From: Austwickia sp.
Lineage (GTDB): Bacteria; Actinomycetota; Actinomycetes; Actinomycetales; Dermatophilaceae
Assembly: GCA_016699675.1 (NCBI GenBank)
Contig: CP064985.1
Location: 1,054,001 to 1,118,000, forward strand
Direction: 5' to 3'
Length of the DNA: 64,000 nt
Shown: piece by piece, positions 15,065-23,463 of the stretch
Layout: each line of letters opens with the position of its first letter
Position numbering within the stretch: position 1 is the first letter of the stretch
Notes under the pieces: generated by a model
Seen by the model: only the letters and a program-made list of their open reading frames with translations
What the model was told of the DNA's origin: nothing
Database searches by the model: none
Translations under genes and position numbers: made by a program

Positions 15065-15208
15065 ATGTATCAGGAAGGCCCCAAGCTTCCCTGGCCATTC
15101 GGCCAGGGCCGCGAGGTCACGCAGAACCGGTACCGATCGGCGGCGGAGATCACCCGCTCCGTGCGCCGCGTCAGCCAGGCGCAGCGCAGGAGCGGGGGAC
15201 GCTCGTGA
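15065..15208 (+). CDS. Small hypothetical protein, 47 aa
   Basis: Frame from ATG at 15065 with a strong purine-rich ribosome site (GAGGGGAGGG) 5-6 bases before it. The product starts MYQEGPKLPWPFGQGREV and ends in an Arg/Ser-rich helix (ITRSVRRVSQAQRRSGGRS). No membrane segment. The open frame extends upstream to 14858 but there it encodes only tandem DSH/DPT repeats, so the internal ATG is preferred. Not recognised. Confidence 0.5.
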   Translation: MYQEGPKLPWPFGQGREVTQNRYRSAAEITRSVRRVSQAQRRSGGRS

Positions 15209-15245
15209 TCGTCGGCGTGGCCGCCCTCAGGCGTCCCGCCTGCCC

Positions 15246-16067
15246 TCAGGCGTAGGCGCCGGCGGGCACCAGGTCCAGCGCCGTCGTCGTCGCCTCGACC
15301 GTGGCGAGGTCGACCGTGGTGATGCTGTCTTGCGGCAGCGTCGTCCAGCCGGCCACGTCCAGCCCGGCCGAGGCGACGACGAACGCGCCGTCGGGCCGGC
15401 GGCGGTAGCGCATCGTGAAGTAGCGGTCGTCATGGTGCGAGGGCAGCTGCTCCGGGGGAACCGTCTCGAAGTGCCAGGTCGGGACGGGCGCGGCGCTGCT
15501 GGAGTTCACGACGACGAGCTCGGTGGGCGTCAGGGTGACCGAGTTGAGGCTCGCGTGCGGGTACGCCGTACGGATCCGCCGTACCGCAGTGGCGGCGGCC
15601 TCGGCGACGGTGAACCCGGCGGCGACGCCCTCGCGGATCAGCGCGAAGTAGAGCTCCGAGTCGGTCGTGCCGCGGACGGCGGCGAGCGCTGCCGGACCCA
15701 CCATGGCGCGCAGCACCGCGGTGGGCGCGATCGAGCCGTTGTGCGCGAAGGCCATGCCGTCCGCCCGGAACGGGTGGCTGTTGCGCTTCATCACGGCCAT
15801 GTGATCCGTGGCCATGCGCAGGTGGAAGATGCGCGCGCGGGACAGCGGGCGGTCCATCATCGCGACGAGCCGCTCGTCGTCGTACCCCGGGCGGACCGTG
15901 CGCTTGCGGCGTACCACCGAACCCGCGGGGCCGTCCTCCAGCCACGCGGTGCCCCACCCGTCATCGTGCAGGCGCGCCATGAGGCGGTACGTCTCGCACT
16001 GGTCGCTCCCGATGAGCTCCTCGACGGCCGCGACGCTCGGCGCGGCGTAGGCGAGTAGGCGGCACAT
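15246..16067 (-). CDS. Class II glutamine amidotransferase (YafJ/EgtC-like)
   Basis: N-terminal-nucleophile amidotransferase of 273 aa. Cys2 (MCRLLAY) becomes the catalytic nucleophile after removal of Met1. RLMARLHDDGWGTAW, HLRMATDHMAVMKRNSHPF and FAHNGSIA are the glutamine-binding and NTN motifs, and GTTDSELYFALI is family-typical. It has no synthetase partner domain, so the ammonia acceptor is unknown; EgtC of ergothioneine synthesis is in the same family but no other egt gene is nearby. The ATG at 16067 has AGGAG seven bases upstream. Confidence 0.86.
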   Translation of the reverse strand: MCRLLAYAAPSVAAVEELIGSDQCETYRLMARLHDDGWGTAWLEDGPAGSVVRRKRTVRPGYDDERLVAMMDRPLSRARIFHLRMATDHMAVMKRNSHPFRADGMAFAHNGSIAPTAVLRAMVGPAALAAVRGTTDSELYFALIREGVAAGFTVAEAAATAVRRIRTAYPHASLNSVTLTPTELVVVNSSSAAPVPTWHFETVPPEQLPSHHDDRYFTMRYRRRPDGAFVVASAGLDVAGWTTLPQDSITTVDLATVEATTTALDLVPAGAYA

Positions 16068-16247
16068 GGTGATGGCTCCTTTGGGCACTGCGTGTGATCG
16101 GTCCGTCCAACCCCTCATCGGCACGGATCCGCCTGCCGATACCCCCCGAGGTGGGACCACCCCGAACCGCTTCACCGGCCGGGACATTAACATCGGGGTA
16201 CCGCCGGACGTGGCAGCCACGCCCGGCACCCGACGCCGGAGGTTCGC

Positions 16248-16421
16248 GTGGCCAACTCGAAACCCCTCACAGGCAAGGTCGTCGGTTCCGGCCCCGTCGA
16301 AGACGTCGTACGGCGGGTGGGAAACGTCGTCCAGAGCAATGAGGTACGTCGTGCGATCGGCGAGGTTCTGCCGGCCGCCCGCCGCCTCGGCGAGGCCGTA
16401 GCCCGAGCGTGGCAACGCTGA
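16248..16421 (+). CDS. Small hypothetical protein with GTG start, 57 aa
   Basis: Frame from GTG at 16248 to TGA at 16419-16421, preceded by CCGGAGG with ideal spacing. The product is basic and helical: VEDVVRRVGNVVQSNEVRR, AIGEVLPAARRLGEAVARAWQR. It has no Cys, signal peptide or membrane segment. It lies between the divergent amidotransferase and the TetR gene. Not recognised; the ribosome site and codon bias support coding. Confidence 0.55.
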   Translation: MANSKPLTGKVVGSGPVEDVVRRVGNVVQSNEVRRAIGEVLPAARRLGEAVARAWQR

Positions 16422-16532
16422 ATCCGGCGCCGCCCGGCCGCCCCCGCCGTCTGGCCGATGCCGAATTCCTGAGCCAGGTTAACGACTCTGGCCCTATAGC
16501 GGAAGCACCCGGGCCCTGCGTGTTTCATCAAT

Positions 16533-16550
16533 CTGTTAGTTCGCTCACAG
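16533..16550. promoter_or_regulatory. Candidate TetR operator
   Basis: Imperfect palindrome CTGTTAGTTCGCTCACAG (outer CTGT/ACAG) ends 13 bases before the TetR-family gene, the usual place for autoregulation. Weak by itself. Confidence 0.3.
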
Positions 16551-16563
16551 CGGGTCGGGCCGC

Positions 16564-17205
16564 GTGAACCGGCAGGACGTCCTGGACCGCGCCATCGAGA
16601 CCCTCGACAGCTACGGCTTCGCCGACCTCTCGATGCGTCGGCTGGCCACCTCGCTCGGCGTCCAGCCCGGGGCGCTCTATTGGCACTTCGCTAACAAACA
16701 AACGCTGCTCATGGCCGTGGCCGAGGTGATCCTGCAGCCGGTGCTCACCCCCGCGACGGGTGCGCAGGCTCATGAGCCGGCCGACGGGACGCCGGTCGAT
16801 GCCCCCGTGACCAGCGACCCGGGAGTGGCCCAAGAGGGGCGGCCGTGGGCCACGAACGTCCGCGTCTGGGCGACCACGCTGCGAGACGCGCTGCTCGCCC
16901 ATCGGGACGGCGCCGAGGTGGTGGCCTCCGTGCTCGCCTTGCGACCCCGCGGGCTCGACCCCGCCGTGCCCTGCGTGACGGCGCTGACGGGCGCCGGGCT
17001 GCCCCCGGCCGAGGCGACGGCGGCCGCGGCGGCCCTGGTGCACTACACGGTCGGGCACGCCGTCGACGCGCAGAACCACGCGCAGGCCCGCGCGCTCGGC
17101 GTGCGGGAGGTGGCCGAGCAGGATGACGAGGCCGCCTCGGCCACCGAACGCTTCACGTTCGGTCTGGATGTCTTCCTCGCGGGGCTGGCGTTGCGCGTGC
17201 CGTGA
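16564..17205 (+). CDS. TetR-family transcriptional regulator
   Basis: Repressor of 213 aa. The N-terminal helix-turn-helix is clear: FADLSMRRLATSLGVQPGALYWHFANKQTLLMAV (residues about 20-53). The C-terminal ligand domain resembles the TetR C-terminal class, with ALVHYTVGHAVDAQNHAQ containing histidines like those of tetracycline-type repressors. A GTG at 16564 gives the start. The likely regulon is itself and possibly the pirin gene 70 bp downstream; ligand unknown. Confidence 0.88.
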   Translation: MNRQDVLDRAIETLDSYGFADLSMRRLATSLGVQPGALYWHFANKQTLLMAVAEVILQPVLTPATGAQAHEPADGTPVDAPVTSDPGVAQEGRPWATNVRVWATTLRDALLAHRDGAEVVASVLALRPRGLDPAVPCVTALTGAGLPPAEATAAAAALVHYTVGHAVDAQNHAQARALGVREVAEQDDEAASATERFTFGLDVFLAGLALRVP

Positions 17206-17274
17206 TCGGCGCCTGTCGAGCGGTCGCAGCGACGCGGGTTACCTTGACATAAGGACCCATTCGCGGAGGCTGTC

Positions 17275-18294
17275 ATGGAACCGATCAAGCTGGTCGTGTC
17301 GCCCCGGCACGCGCCGCGCGCCGACCGGCGGACAGTGGGTCACGAGGCGCCGACGCCCACCGCCGCCGAGCGGCCGCCCGGTCCCGCGGACGTTCGCCCG
17401 GGCGGCCCCGCGCTACGCCGTACGCTCCCCGAGCGCCGCCTCGCCGCGGTCGGCGCGTGGTGCCTCGTCGAGCACTTCGGCGACCCGGAGACGGACCCGA
17501 CCCGCCTCGCGCCGTTGGCCTACCCCGAGGTCGGCCTCATGTCCCTGACCTGGCCCATCGAGGGCCTCATTCGCCGGCGGGACAGCATCGGCACCGACAT
17601 CCTGGTCAGCCACGGGCACGTGTGCCTCGGCACGGCGGGGCACGGCGTCACCGTCGCCGAGGCGGGCGTCGACGATCCCCGCGGGGGCCGGCACGCGCGG
17701 CGCTTCCTGCACGGCGTGCGCCTGGCCGCCGCGCTGCCCGCCGCCGTCCGCGGTCGGGCGCCCGAGGTCCAGGAGATCCACGCGCCGCCGCGGGTGACCT
17801 CGCCCACGATGCGGGCCACGGTGCTGGTCGGCCGGCTGGACGGCGAGTACGCGGAGTTGGTCTCCCCCGCCCGGGTGCACACCCCGCTGGTGGCGGCCGA
17901 CATCACCCTGACGACGGGGACGGAGCGGCTGAGCCTGGAGCCACGCTACGAGCACGGCGTCCTCCTCCTCGACGGCGCGGTGTCGGTGGACGGGACCCCG
18001 CTGGCGGTCGGGGAACTCGCGTACCTGCCCGTGGGGCACCGCCGCGTCGACCTCGCGACGCTGCCCGGGTGCCGGGTGCTGCTGCTCGGCGGTACGCCGT
18101 TCGAGGAGGAGTTCATCCTCTGGTGGAACATCGTGGCCGCCACCCACGACGAGGTCGTCGCCGCGCGCGAGGCCTGGGAGCGCGGGGACCCTCGGTTCGG
18201 CGCGACGCCGCCGGGCGCGGCGCGGTCCGCGGCGCCCCCGATCCCGCCGGTTCGGTTGCGTCCGCGCCGCGGTTCGGTACGCCGTCGCGGCTGA
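17275..18294 (+). CDS. Pirin-family protein
   Basis: Bicupin of 339 aa. Pirin signatures include the start of the N-terminal cupin (RRTLPERRLAAVGAWCLVEHFG), LVSHGHVCLGTAGHGVTVAEA, where the usual H-x-H/E metal ligands would sit, and the C-terminal FEEEFILWWNIVAATHDEVVAAREAWERGDPRFG. Compared with the classic PHPHxGxxxxT motif, the corresponding YPEVGLMSLTW lacks the histidines, so metal binding or quercetinase-like activity is doubtful. An Ala/Pro/Arg-rich tail follows. GGAGG precedes the ATG at 17275. An array of 21-bp repeats follows the stop. Confidence 0.82.
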   Translation: MEPIKLVVSPRHAPRADRRTVGHEAPTPTAAERPPGPADVRPGGPALRRTLPERRLAAVGAWCLVEHFGDPETDPTRLAPLAYPEVGLMSLTWPIEGLIRRRDSIGTDILVSHGHVCLGTAGHGVTVAEAGVDDPRGGRHARRFLHGVRLAAALPAAVRGRAPEVQEIHAPPRVTSPTMRATVLVGRLDGEYAELVSPARVHTPLVAADITLTTGTERLSLEPRYEHGVLLLDGAVSVDGTPLAVGELAYLPVGHRRVDLATLPGCRVLLLGGTPFEEEFILWWNIVAATHDEVVAAREAWERGDPRFGATPPGAARSAAPPIPPVRLRPRRGSVRRRG

Positions 18295-18329
18295 GCCCCC
18301 CGGACCCCCCGCCCCACCCCGCCCTGCTC

Positions 18330-18411
18330 GCAACCATGGTGACAAGGCGCGCAACCACGGTGACGAGGCGCGCAACCATGGTGACGAGGCGCGCAACCAT
18401 GGTGACGAAGG
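18330..18411 (+). repeat. 21-bp tandem repeat array, four copies
   Basis: Units start GCAACCATGGTGACGAGG and end CGC; copies begin at 18330, 18351, 18372 and 18393, with single-base variants (ACAAGG; ACCACGG). It lies 36 bp after the pirin stop and 83 bp before the pyridoxal kinase gene. Same period and shared core GCAACC(A/G)TGGT as the array at 11445-11560. Confidence 0.85.
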
Positions 18412-18493
18412 AGGGGGTAGCCCCGGGCCGGGTCGGCGTCCGGCACGTCCAGGCCGGGTGCGGGGACGTCTGCCCGCGCGGGACAATGGCGGC

Positions 18494-19306
18494 ATGACCG
18501 ACGATCTCCTCCCCCCGCCCCCGATCACGCTGACGATCGCCGGGTCCGAGTCCACCGGCGGCGCGGGCGCCCAGGCGGACCTCAAGACGTTCCAACAGCT
18601 GGGCACGTTCGGCATGGTCGCGCTGACCTGCATCGTGAGTTTCGACCCGAAGGCCGACTGGGGGCACCGGTTCGTCCCCGTCGACCCGCAAGTCATCGCC
18701 GACCAGCTGGAGGCCCAGCTGGCCTGCTACGACGTACAGTCCGTGAAGATCGGCATGCTCGGCACGCCCGCCACCATCGAGACCGTCGCCGGCGTGCTGC
18801 GCTCGAAGTCCTGGACCCACGTCGTGCTCGACCCGGTGCTCATCTGCAAGGGGCAGGAGCCCGGGGCGGCGCTCGACACCGACACCGCGCTGACCGAGTT
18901 GATCCTGCCGCTGGCGACCTTCGTGACGCCGAACCAGTTCGAGGCCATGACCCTGTCCGGGATGGCCCAGATCGAGTCCGAGGCGGACCTCGTCGAGGCG
19001 GCCCGCCGCATCCACGACCGGTGCGGCGCGGCGGTGTTGGCCAAGGGCGGGGTACGCCTGGCGGGCCCCGACGCGGTCGACGTCTTCTACGACGGCACCA
19101 CCCTGGAGGTGCTGCGCGAGCCCAAGGTCGGCGAGCACGCCGTCAGCGGCGCGGGCTGCTCCCTCGCCGCCGCCGTCACCGCGGAGCTGGCCAAGGGCGC
19201 CACCCCGCTGGAGGCCGCCCGCCGCGCCAAGGCGTTCGTCACGCGCGGCATCCGCGCCCGGGTCCACGGCGGGGCGCCGTTCGACGCCCTCTGGCAGGGC
19301 GCGTGA
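18494..19306 (+). CDS. pdxK: Pyridoxine/pyridoxal kinase of the ThiD-related two-cysteine type
   Basis: Ribokinase-fold kinase of 270 aa phosphorylating vitamin B6 vitamers. GSESTGGAGAQADLKTF is the substrate-binding start of the ThiD/PdxK group. The usual catalytic GAGD is GAGC here (C222), and a lid cysteine C118 lies in DPVLICKGQE. This two-cysteine arrangement is that of the S. aureus-type pyridoxal kinases that bind pyridoxal as a hemithioacetal, and the WGHRFVPV and SVKIGML segments also match that branch rather than HMP kinase. Additional HMP kinase activity is possible. The stop overlaps the next gene's GTG start (GTGA). Confidence 0.86.
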   Translation: MTDDLLPPPPITLTIAGSESTGGAGAQADLKTFQQLGTFGMVALTCIVSFDPKADWGHRFVPVDPQVIADQLEAQLACYDVQSVKIGMLGTPATIETVAGVLRSKSWTHVVLDPVLICKGQEPGAALDTDTALTELILPLATFVTPNQFEAMTLSGMAQIESEADLVEAARRIHDRCGAAVLAKGGVRLAGPDAVDVFYDGTTLEVLREPKVGEHAVSGAGCSLAAAVTAELAKGATPLEAARRAKAFVTRGIRARVHGGAPFDALWQGA

Positions 19307-21168
19307 GGGACGTCTTTCGGCTGCTCGGGTCCGCCCGGGAGCTGCGCCCGTATTACCTCGGCATCGTCCTCGCGTCGATCCTCACGGCGGCCACCGCGCT
19401 CGCCGTACCGTTCGTCATCAAGGCCGCCACCGACGAGGCCGTCGCGCAGGCGACGCACGCGCCGGGGGCGGCGGAGGACGGCGTACGGCGGATCCTGCTG
19501 CTCGCCCTGCTGCTCTTCGCCGCGGACCTCGCGAACACGCTGATCACCAACGTCGGCGGCTACCTCGGCGACGTCATGGCGGCCCGGCTGCGGGCGATCA
19601 TGTCCCGGCGCTACTTCGCGCACCTGCTGCGGCTGCCGCAGCGGTACTTCGACGACGAGCTCACCGGCACCGTCGTCAACCGGCTGTCCCGCTCGATCAC
19701 CGAGACCACCCAGTTCCTGCAGGCGTTCTGCAACAACTTTTTCCCCATGCTCATCACGATGGGCGCGGTCGTCGCGATCAGCGGCTATTACGCCTGGCCG
19801 CTGGCGCTGTTGCTGCTCGTCCTGTTCCCCACGTTCATGTGGCTGACGACGCTCACCACCCGCCGCTGGCAGGTGCTCGAGGGGCGCAAGAACGCCGAGC
19901 TCGACGCGGCCGGTGGCCGCTTCGCCGAGGTCATCGGGCAGATCCGGGTCGTCAAGAGCTTCGTGCAGGAGCGGCGCGAGCTGGGGGTGTTCGAGGGCCG
20001 GTACGCCGAGACGATCGGCATCACCCGGACGCAGTCGCGGTTCTGGCACCTGATGGACACCGCCCGGCGCGGCGCCCTCAACCTCATCTTCCTGGCGATC
20101 TACGCGATCATCTTCGTCCGCACGGTCCAGGGTGCGTTCACGATCGGCGTCATGGTCCTGCTCGTGCAGCTGGTCACGATGGCCCGCCAGCCGGTGACGA
20201 TGATGAGCTTCCTGGTCGACGCGGGGCAGCACGCCGTCGCCGGCACCCGCAGCTACCTGGAGGTCCTGGCCCTGCCGCCCGAGCAGAACGCCCCGGGCAG
20301 ATCGCCAGGCCAGACGGCGATTCCCCCCGGGCCGACGGCGATCTCGTTCGAGGACGTGTCGTTCGGCTACGGCGACACCGGGGCGGTGACCGGACCCGGG
20401 ACCGGCGGCGTGACCGGTGCCGAGTCCAGCGCAGAGTCCGCGGCCGAGGTGCTGCGGGGCGTGTCGTTCGCGGTCCCCGCCGCGCGCCGGGTCGCGCTGG
20501 TCAGCGAGAGCGGCGGCGGCAAGACGACGCTGGTGAGCCTGCTGCTCGGGCTGTACCGCCCGCAGCGCGGCCGGATCCTGCTCGGCGGCATAGACCTGGC
20601 CGACCTGCCCGTCGAGGCCGTCCGGGGCGCGGTGGGGGTGGTCTTCCAGGACCCGTCGCTGTTCAGCGGGACGATCGCGGAGAACATCGCGTACGCCCGG
20701 CCGGACGCGACCCCCGAGGAGGTCCGGGTCGCGGCCGAGCGCGCCAACGCCCACCCGTTCGTCGCCCGGTTTGCCGACGGCTATGAGTCGCTCATCGGCG
20801 AGCGCGGCCTGAAGCTCTCCGGGGGCCAGAAGCAGCGGATCGCCGTGGCCCGCGCCATCCTCAAGGACGCGCCGGTGCTCGTGCTCGACGAGGCCACCAG
20901 CTCGCTGGACTCCAAGGCGGAGCGCCAGGTGCAGGCCGGCCTCGAGGCGCTGATGCGGGACCGGACGACGCTGATCATCGCCCATCGGCTCTCGACGATC
21001 AGTTCGGTGGACACCATCGTCACGCTGCGCGACGGCCGGGTGGACGAGATCGGTTCGCCCGAGGAGCTGTCGGGAACGGGCGGGATCTACGCCGAGCTGC
21101 TGGCGCTGCAGGAGTCCGGCACGCGGCGGGACAAGCGGCGGCTCGCGGCGTACGACATCACCGGCTGA
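19303..21168 (+). CDS. ABC exporter, fused membrane and ATPase half-transporter
   Basis: Half-transporter of 621 aa. Six membrane helices span about residues 20-325, then the ATPase domain from about residue 345. Q-loop FQDPSLFSG, signature LSGGQKQR, Walker B VLVLDEATSSLD and H-loop IIAHRLST are intact. Walker A reads SESGGGKTT, with serine in place of the first glycine, an unusual but possibly tolerated change. An insert rich in Thr/Gly (about residues 365-385) lies between the first strands of the ATPase. It is translationally coupled (GTGA) to pdxK, so a vitamin-related substrate is imaginable but not shown. It would act as homodimer. Confidence 0.88.
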   Translation: MRDVFRLLGSARELRPYYLGIVLASILTAATALAVPFVIKAATDEAVAQATHAPGAAEDGVRRILLLALLLFAADLANTLITNVGGYLGDVMAARLRAIMSRRYFAHLLRLPQRYFDDELTGTVVNRLSRSITETTQFLQAFCNNFFPMLITMGAVVAISGYYAWPLALLLLVLFPTFMWLTTLTTRRWQVLEGRKNAELDAAGGRFAEVIGQIRVVKSFVQERRELGVFEGRYAETIGITRTQSRFWHLMDTARRGALNLIFLAIYAIIFVRTVQGAFTIGVMVLLVQLVTMARQPVTMMSFLVDAGQHAVAGTRSYLEVLALPPEQNAPGRSPGQTAIPPGPTAISFEDVSFGYGDTGAVTGPGTGGVTGAESSAESAAEVLRGVSFAVPAARRVALVSESGGGKTTLVSLLLGLYRPQRGRILLGGIDLADLPVEAVRGAVGVVFQDPSLFSGTIAENIAYARPDATPEEVRVAAERANAHPFVARFADGYESLIGERGLKLSGGQKQRIAVARAILKDAPVLVLDEATSSLDSKAERQVQAGLEALMRDRTTLIIAHRLSTISSVDTIVTLRDGRVDEIGSPEELSGTGGIYAELLALQESGTRRDKRRLAAYDITG

Positions 21169-21198
21169 CCGGCGCGCCGTTCGGGACGCGGCTCGTCC

Positions 21199-21780
21199 TC
21201 ACACCAGCAGGTCGGCGACCTCGATCGGGATCACGGTGCCGTCCATGCCCACCTCGACCCGCTGGGTCGGCGCGACCTCGACGTACCGACCGTCGGCGTC
21301 ACGCTCGGCGTACAGCGTCAGCTCGCCCGGCTCGGAGCGCAGGTCGACGAGCAGGTAGGCCGGGATCCCCGCGAGCGCGTACTCCCGACGCTTGGTCACC
21401 AGGTCCCGCTCCACCGAGGTGGGCGAGACGACCTCCGCCACGAGCAACACCTCGTGCGCGAAGACCCGGTTCGTCGGCAACGGCGCGCGGTCCCGCGTCA
21501 CCGCGGAGTTCACCGCGACGACGACGTCGGGTCGACGAACGGTCGGGGGCACCTCGGCCAGCGTGACCTCCAGGTCCATCGCGGCGAGCCAGCCCGCACG
21601 ATGAACGTTCAGCGCTCCGACCAGGAGCGCCCCGGCCGCCCGATTGACGTTGCTTTCCGCCGCTGCCATCGTCGGTATGCCCTCGACCAGCTCATAGACG
21701 TCCTCGCGCCCCGAGAGGTGCTCATCCCAGTAGGCGATGTCCACCCGGGCCGGGACGGCCGCGTCCACGACCATGCTCAT
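21199..21780 (-). CDS. Uma2-family (DUF820) PD-(D/E)XK protein
   Basis: Restriction-endonuclease-fold protein of 193 aa. The family pattern is clear: YELVEGIPTM, then VRRPDVVVAV (catalytic Asp), LLVAEVVSPTSVERDLVTKRREYALAGIPAYLLVDLR (E-V-S-P...D...K...Y...G). All putative active-site residues (D, E, and the downstream D/K) are retained. Uma2 proteins are widespread in actinobacteria and cyanobacteria with no settled function. The ATG at 21780 is chosen because AAGGAGG lies 9 bases upstream; in-frame ATGs at 21798 and 21837 are alternatives. Confidence 0.85.
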   Translation of the reverse strand: MSMVVDAAVPARVDIAYWDEHLSGREDVYELVEGIPTMAAAESNVNRAAGALLVGALNVHRAGWLAAMDLEVTLAEVPPTVRRPDVVVAVNSAVTRDRAPLPTNRVFAHEVLLVAEVVSPTSVERDLVTKRREYALAGIPAYLLVDLRSEPGELTLYAERDADGRYVEVAPTQRVEVGMDGTVIPIEVADLLV

Positions 21781-21921
21781 CAGGCTCCCCTCCTTCATGG
21801 TCTCTCCAGTCTGGCCCGCGCCGCGCTGCGCCGGCAACGGCTGTCCGCGCCATCCTGCCCGCGCGGGTCACCGCCCCGCTTGAGTTATCCACAGGCGCTC
21901 CACGGGTGCCAGAGTGGGGCC

Positions 21922-22704
21922 GTGAGCGCGCCGGAACCGGACCAGATCTGCCCGCTGCTGGAGTACGACCCGGACCCCACGGACGTCGTCACCGCGGCGC
22001 AGCCCGCGACACCGCGGGCGAGCGTGGCGCCGGCGGCCGTGCTGGCCTACCTGGGCGACGCCACGAACCGCTGGGCCGCCGAGCACGGCTACGAGCGCGT
22101 CACCAGCGTCAGGCTGTTGGGTCAGAAATACCCGGTGTACGTCGGGGCGCACGGGGCCACGCCGCTCACCCTCGTGGAGATGCCGCTCGGGGCCCCGGCC
22201 AGCGCCATCGTCGCCGACGACGTCTTCCGGATGGGCGCCCGCGTCGGCGTCGCGGTGGGTTCCTGCGGCGGCCTGGTGCACTTCGCGGAGGGCGAGTTCG
22301 TCCTGCCGGACCGGGCGCTGCGCGACGAGGGGACGTCCTGGCATTACGCGCCGCCGGGCCGCTGGATCGACACCAACCCCGCCGTACGGGCCGCGATCGC
22401 GCGGGCCTGCGAGGCGGCCGGGTACGCCGCGGTGACCGCCCCCGCGTGGACCACCGACGCGTTCTTCCGGGAGACCCGCGCCAAGGTGGAGGCGCGCCGC
22501 GCCGAGGGCTGCCGCGTGGTGGACATGGAGTGCGCGGCGCTGGCAGCGGTGGCCCGGCACCGCGGGGCGCGATTCGCCCAGCTGCTCTTCACGGCGGACA
22601 CGTTGGCGGGAGGCGCGCACGACGCCCGGGGCTGGGGGCGTTCGGCCCACGAGACGGCCCTGCGCCTCGCCCTGGACGCGGCGGCGGCCGCGCCGCTCGC
22701 CTGA
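21922..22704 (+). CDS. Nucleoside phosphorylase-family protein (uridine phosphorylase-like)
   Basis: PNP/UDP phosphorylase superfamily protein of 260 aa. VGSCGGLVHFAEGEFVLPDRALRDEGTSWHY matches the phosphate/ribose-binding region of uridine phosphorylase-like enzymes, and CRVVDMECAALAAVARHRGARFAQLLFTAD is the conserved VDMExA substrate segment, with ribose-binding Met-Glu. It would split nucleosides using phosphate in the cytosol. The start is GTG at 21922. TTATCCACAGG lies 26 bases upstream, the same motif seen beside the palindromic repeats. Confidence 0.83.
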   Translation: MSAPEPDQICPLLEYDPDPTDVVTAAQPATPRASVAPAAVLAYLGDATNRWAAEHGYERVTSVRLLGQKYPVYVGAHGATPLTLVEMPLGAPASAIVADDVFRMGARVGVAVGSCGGLVHFAEGEFVLPDRALRDEGTSWHYAPPGRWIDTNPAVRAAIARACEAAGYAAVTAPAWTTDAFFRETRAKVEARRAEGCRVVDMECAALAAVARHRGARFAQLLFTADTLAGGAHDARGWGRSAHETALRLALDAAAAAPLA

Positions 22705-22770
22705 CCCGCGGACGTCCTACGGCGTAGCGTGGCCCGCGTCCGACGCCGTACCAAGCCGCAGGGAGCCGCC

Positions 22771-23283
22771 ATGACCAGCGCCTCGGGTTCGCAGGAGCCG
22801 CGCGCCGCCGCCATCCAGGACTTCTACCCCGAGGAGGTGGCCGCCTGTTACGGCTGCGGCAAGGACAACGAGGCCGGCCACCAGATCAAGACCTACTGGG
22901 ACGGCGACGGGACGATCACCCGGTTCACGCCCCGCCCGGAGCACACGGCGATCAAGGGATTCGTGTACGGCGGCCTCATCGCCTCCCTCGTCGACTGCGC
23001 CGGGACCGGGTCCGCGGCGGGGGCGGGCTATCGGGCCGCCGGCCGCGAGATCGACGACCCGAACGACACCGAGCCGCCGCTGCGCTACGTGACCGGGCGG
23101 CTGGAGGTCGACTACCTCGCCCCGACGCCGATGGGCGTCGAGCTGGTGCTGCGGGGCACCATCGACGAGGTCAAGGGGCGCAAGGTCGTGGTGTCGGAGG
23201 AGGTCTACGCAGGCGACACGCTCGTGGCCCGCGGCCGCGTTGTTGCGGTGCAGATGCCCAGCACGATGGAGGGCGCCGGCTGA
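22771..23283 (+). CDS. PaaI-family thioesterase (hotdog fold)
   Basis: Hotdog thioesterase of 170 aa. The N-terminal CYGCGKDNEAGHQIKTYW and HTAIKGFVYGGLIASLVDCAGTGSA (hotdog helix with the GG...D pattern) define the family, which hydrolyses acyl-CoA esters. The ATG at 22771 has GGGAG 6 bases upstream. No obvious operon partner. Confidence 0.83.
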   Translation: MTSASGSQEPRAAAIQDFYPEEVAACYGCGKDNEAGHQIKTYWDGDGTITRFTPRPEHTAIKGFVYGGLIASLVDCAGTGSAAGAGYRAAGREIDDPNDTEPPLRYVTGRLEVDYLAPTPMGVELVLRGTIDEVKGRKVVVSEEVYAGDTLVARGRVVAVQMPSTMEGAG

Positions 23284-23463
23284 GGCTGCGGTGAACGCCG
23301 CACACAGGTTGGCCTAAAGTCGGCCCGAACCCACCTAAGGTCTACCGTCGCTTCGTTGCGCAAGCGCGCACGCCCGCCGGAGCCTACGGTGGAGATTCGG
23401 GCGGCTCCCCTCGCGGGGGCGGTGGAGCCGCCGCCAGGGTGTCGGACGGCGGGGGTGTCGTTG

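Noticed and set aside
15246..16067. Ergothioneine gene egtC
   Set aside because: Same fold, but no egtA, B, D or E neighbours; kept as a general class II amidotransferase.
11445..18411. 21-bp arrays as CRISPR
   Set aside because: There are no unique spacers between units and no cas genes nearby.
21885..21896. TTATCCACAGG as a DnaA box or replication origin
   Set aside because: Single, scattered copies without clustering, dnaA or dnaN; not an origin.
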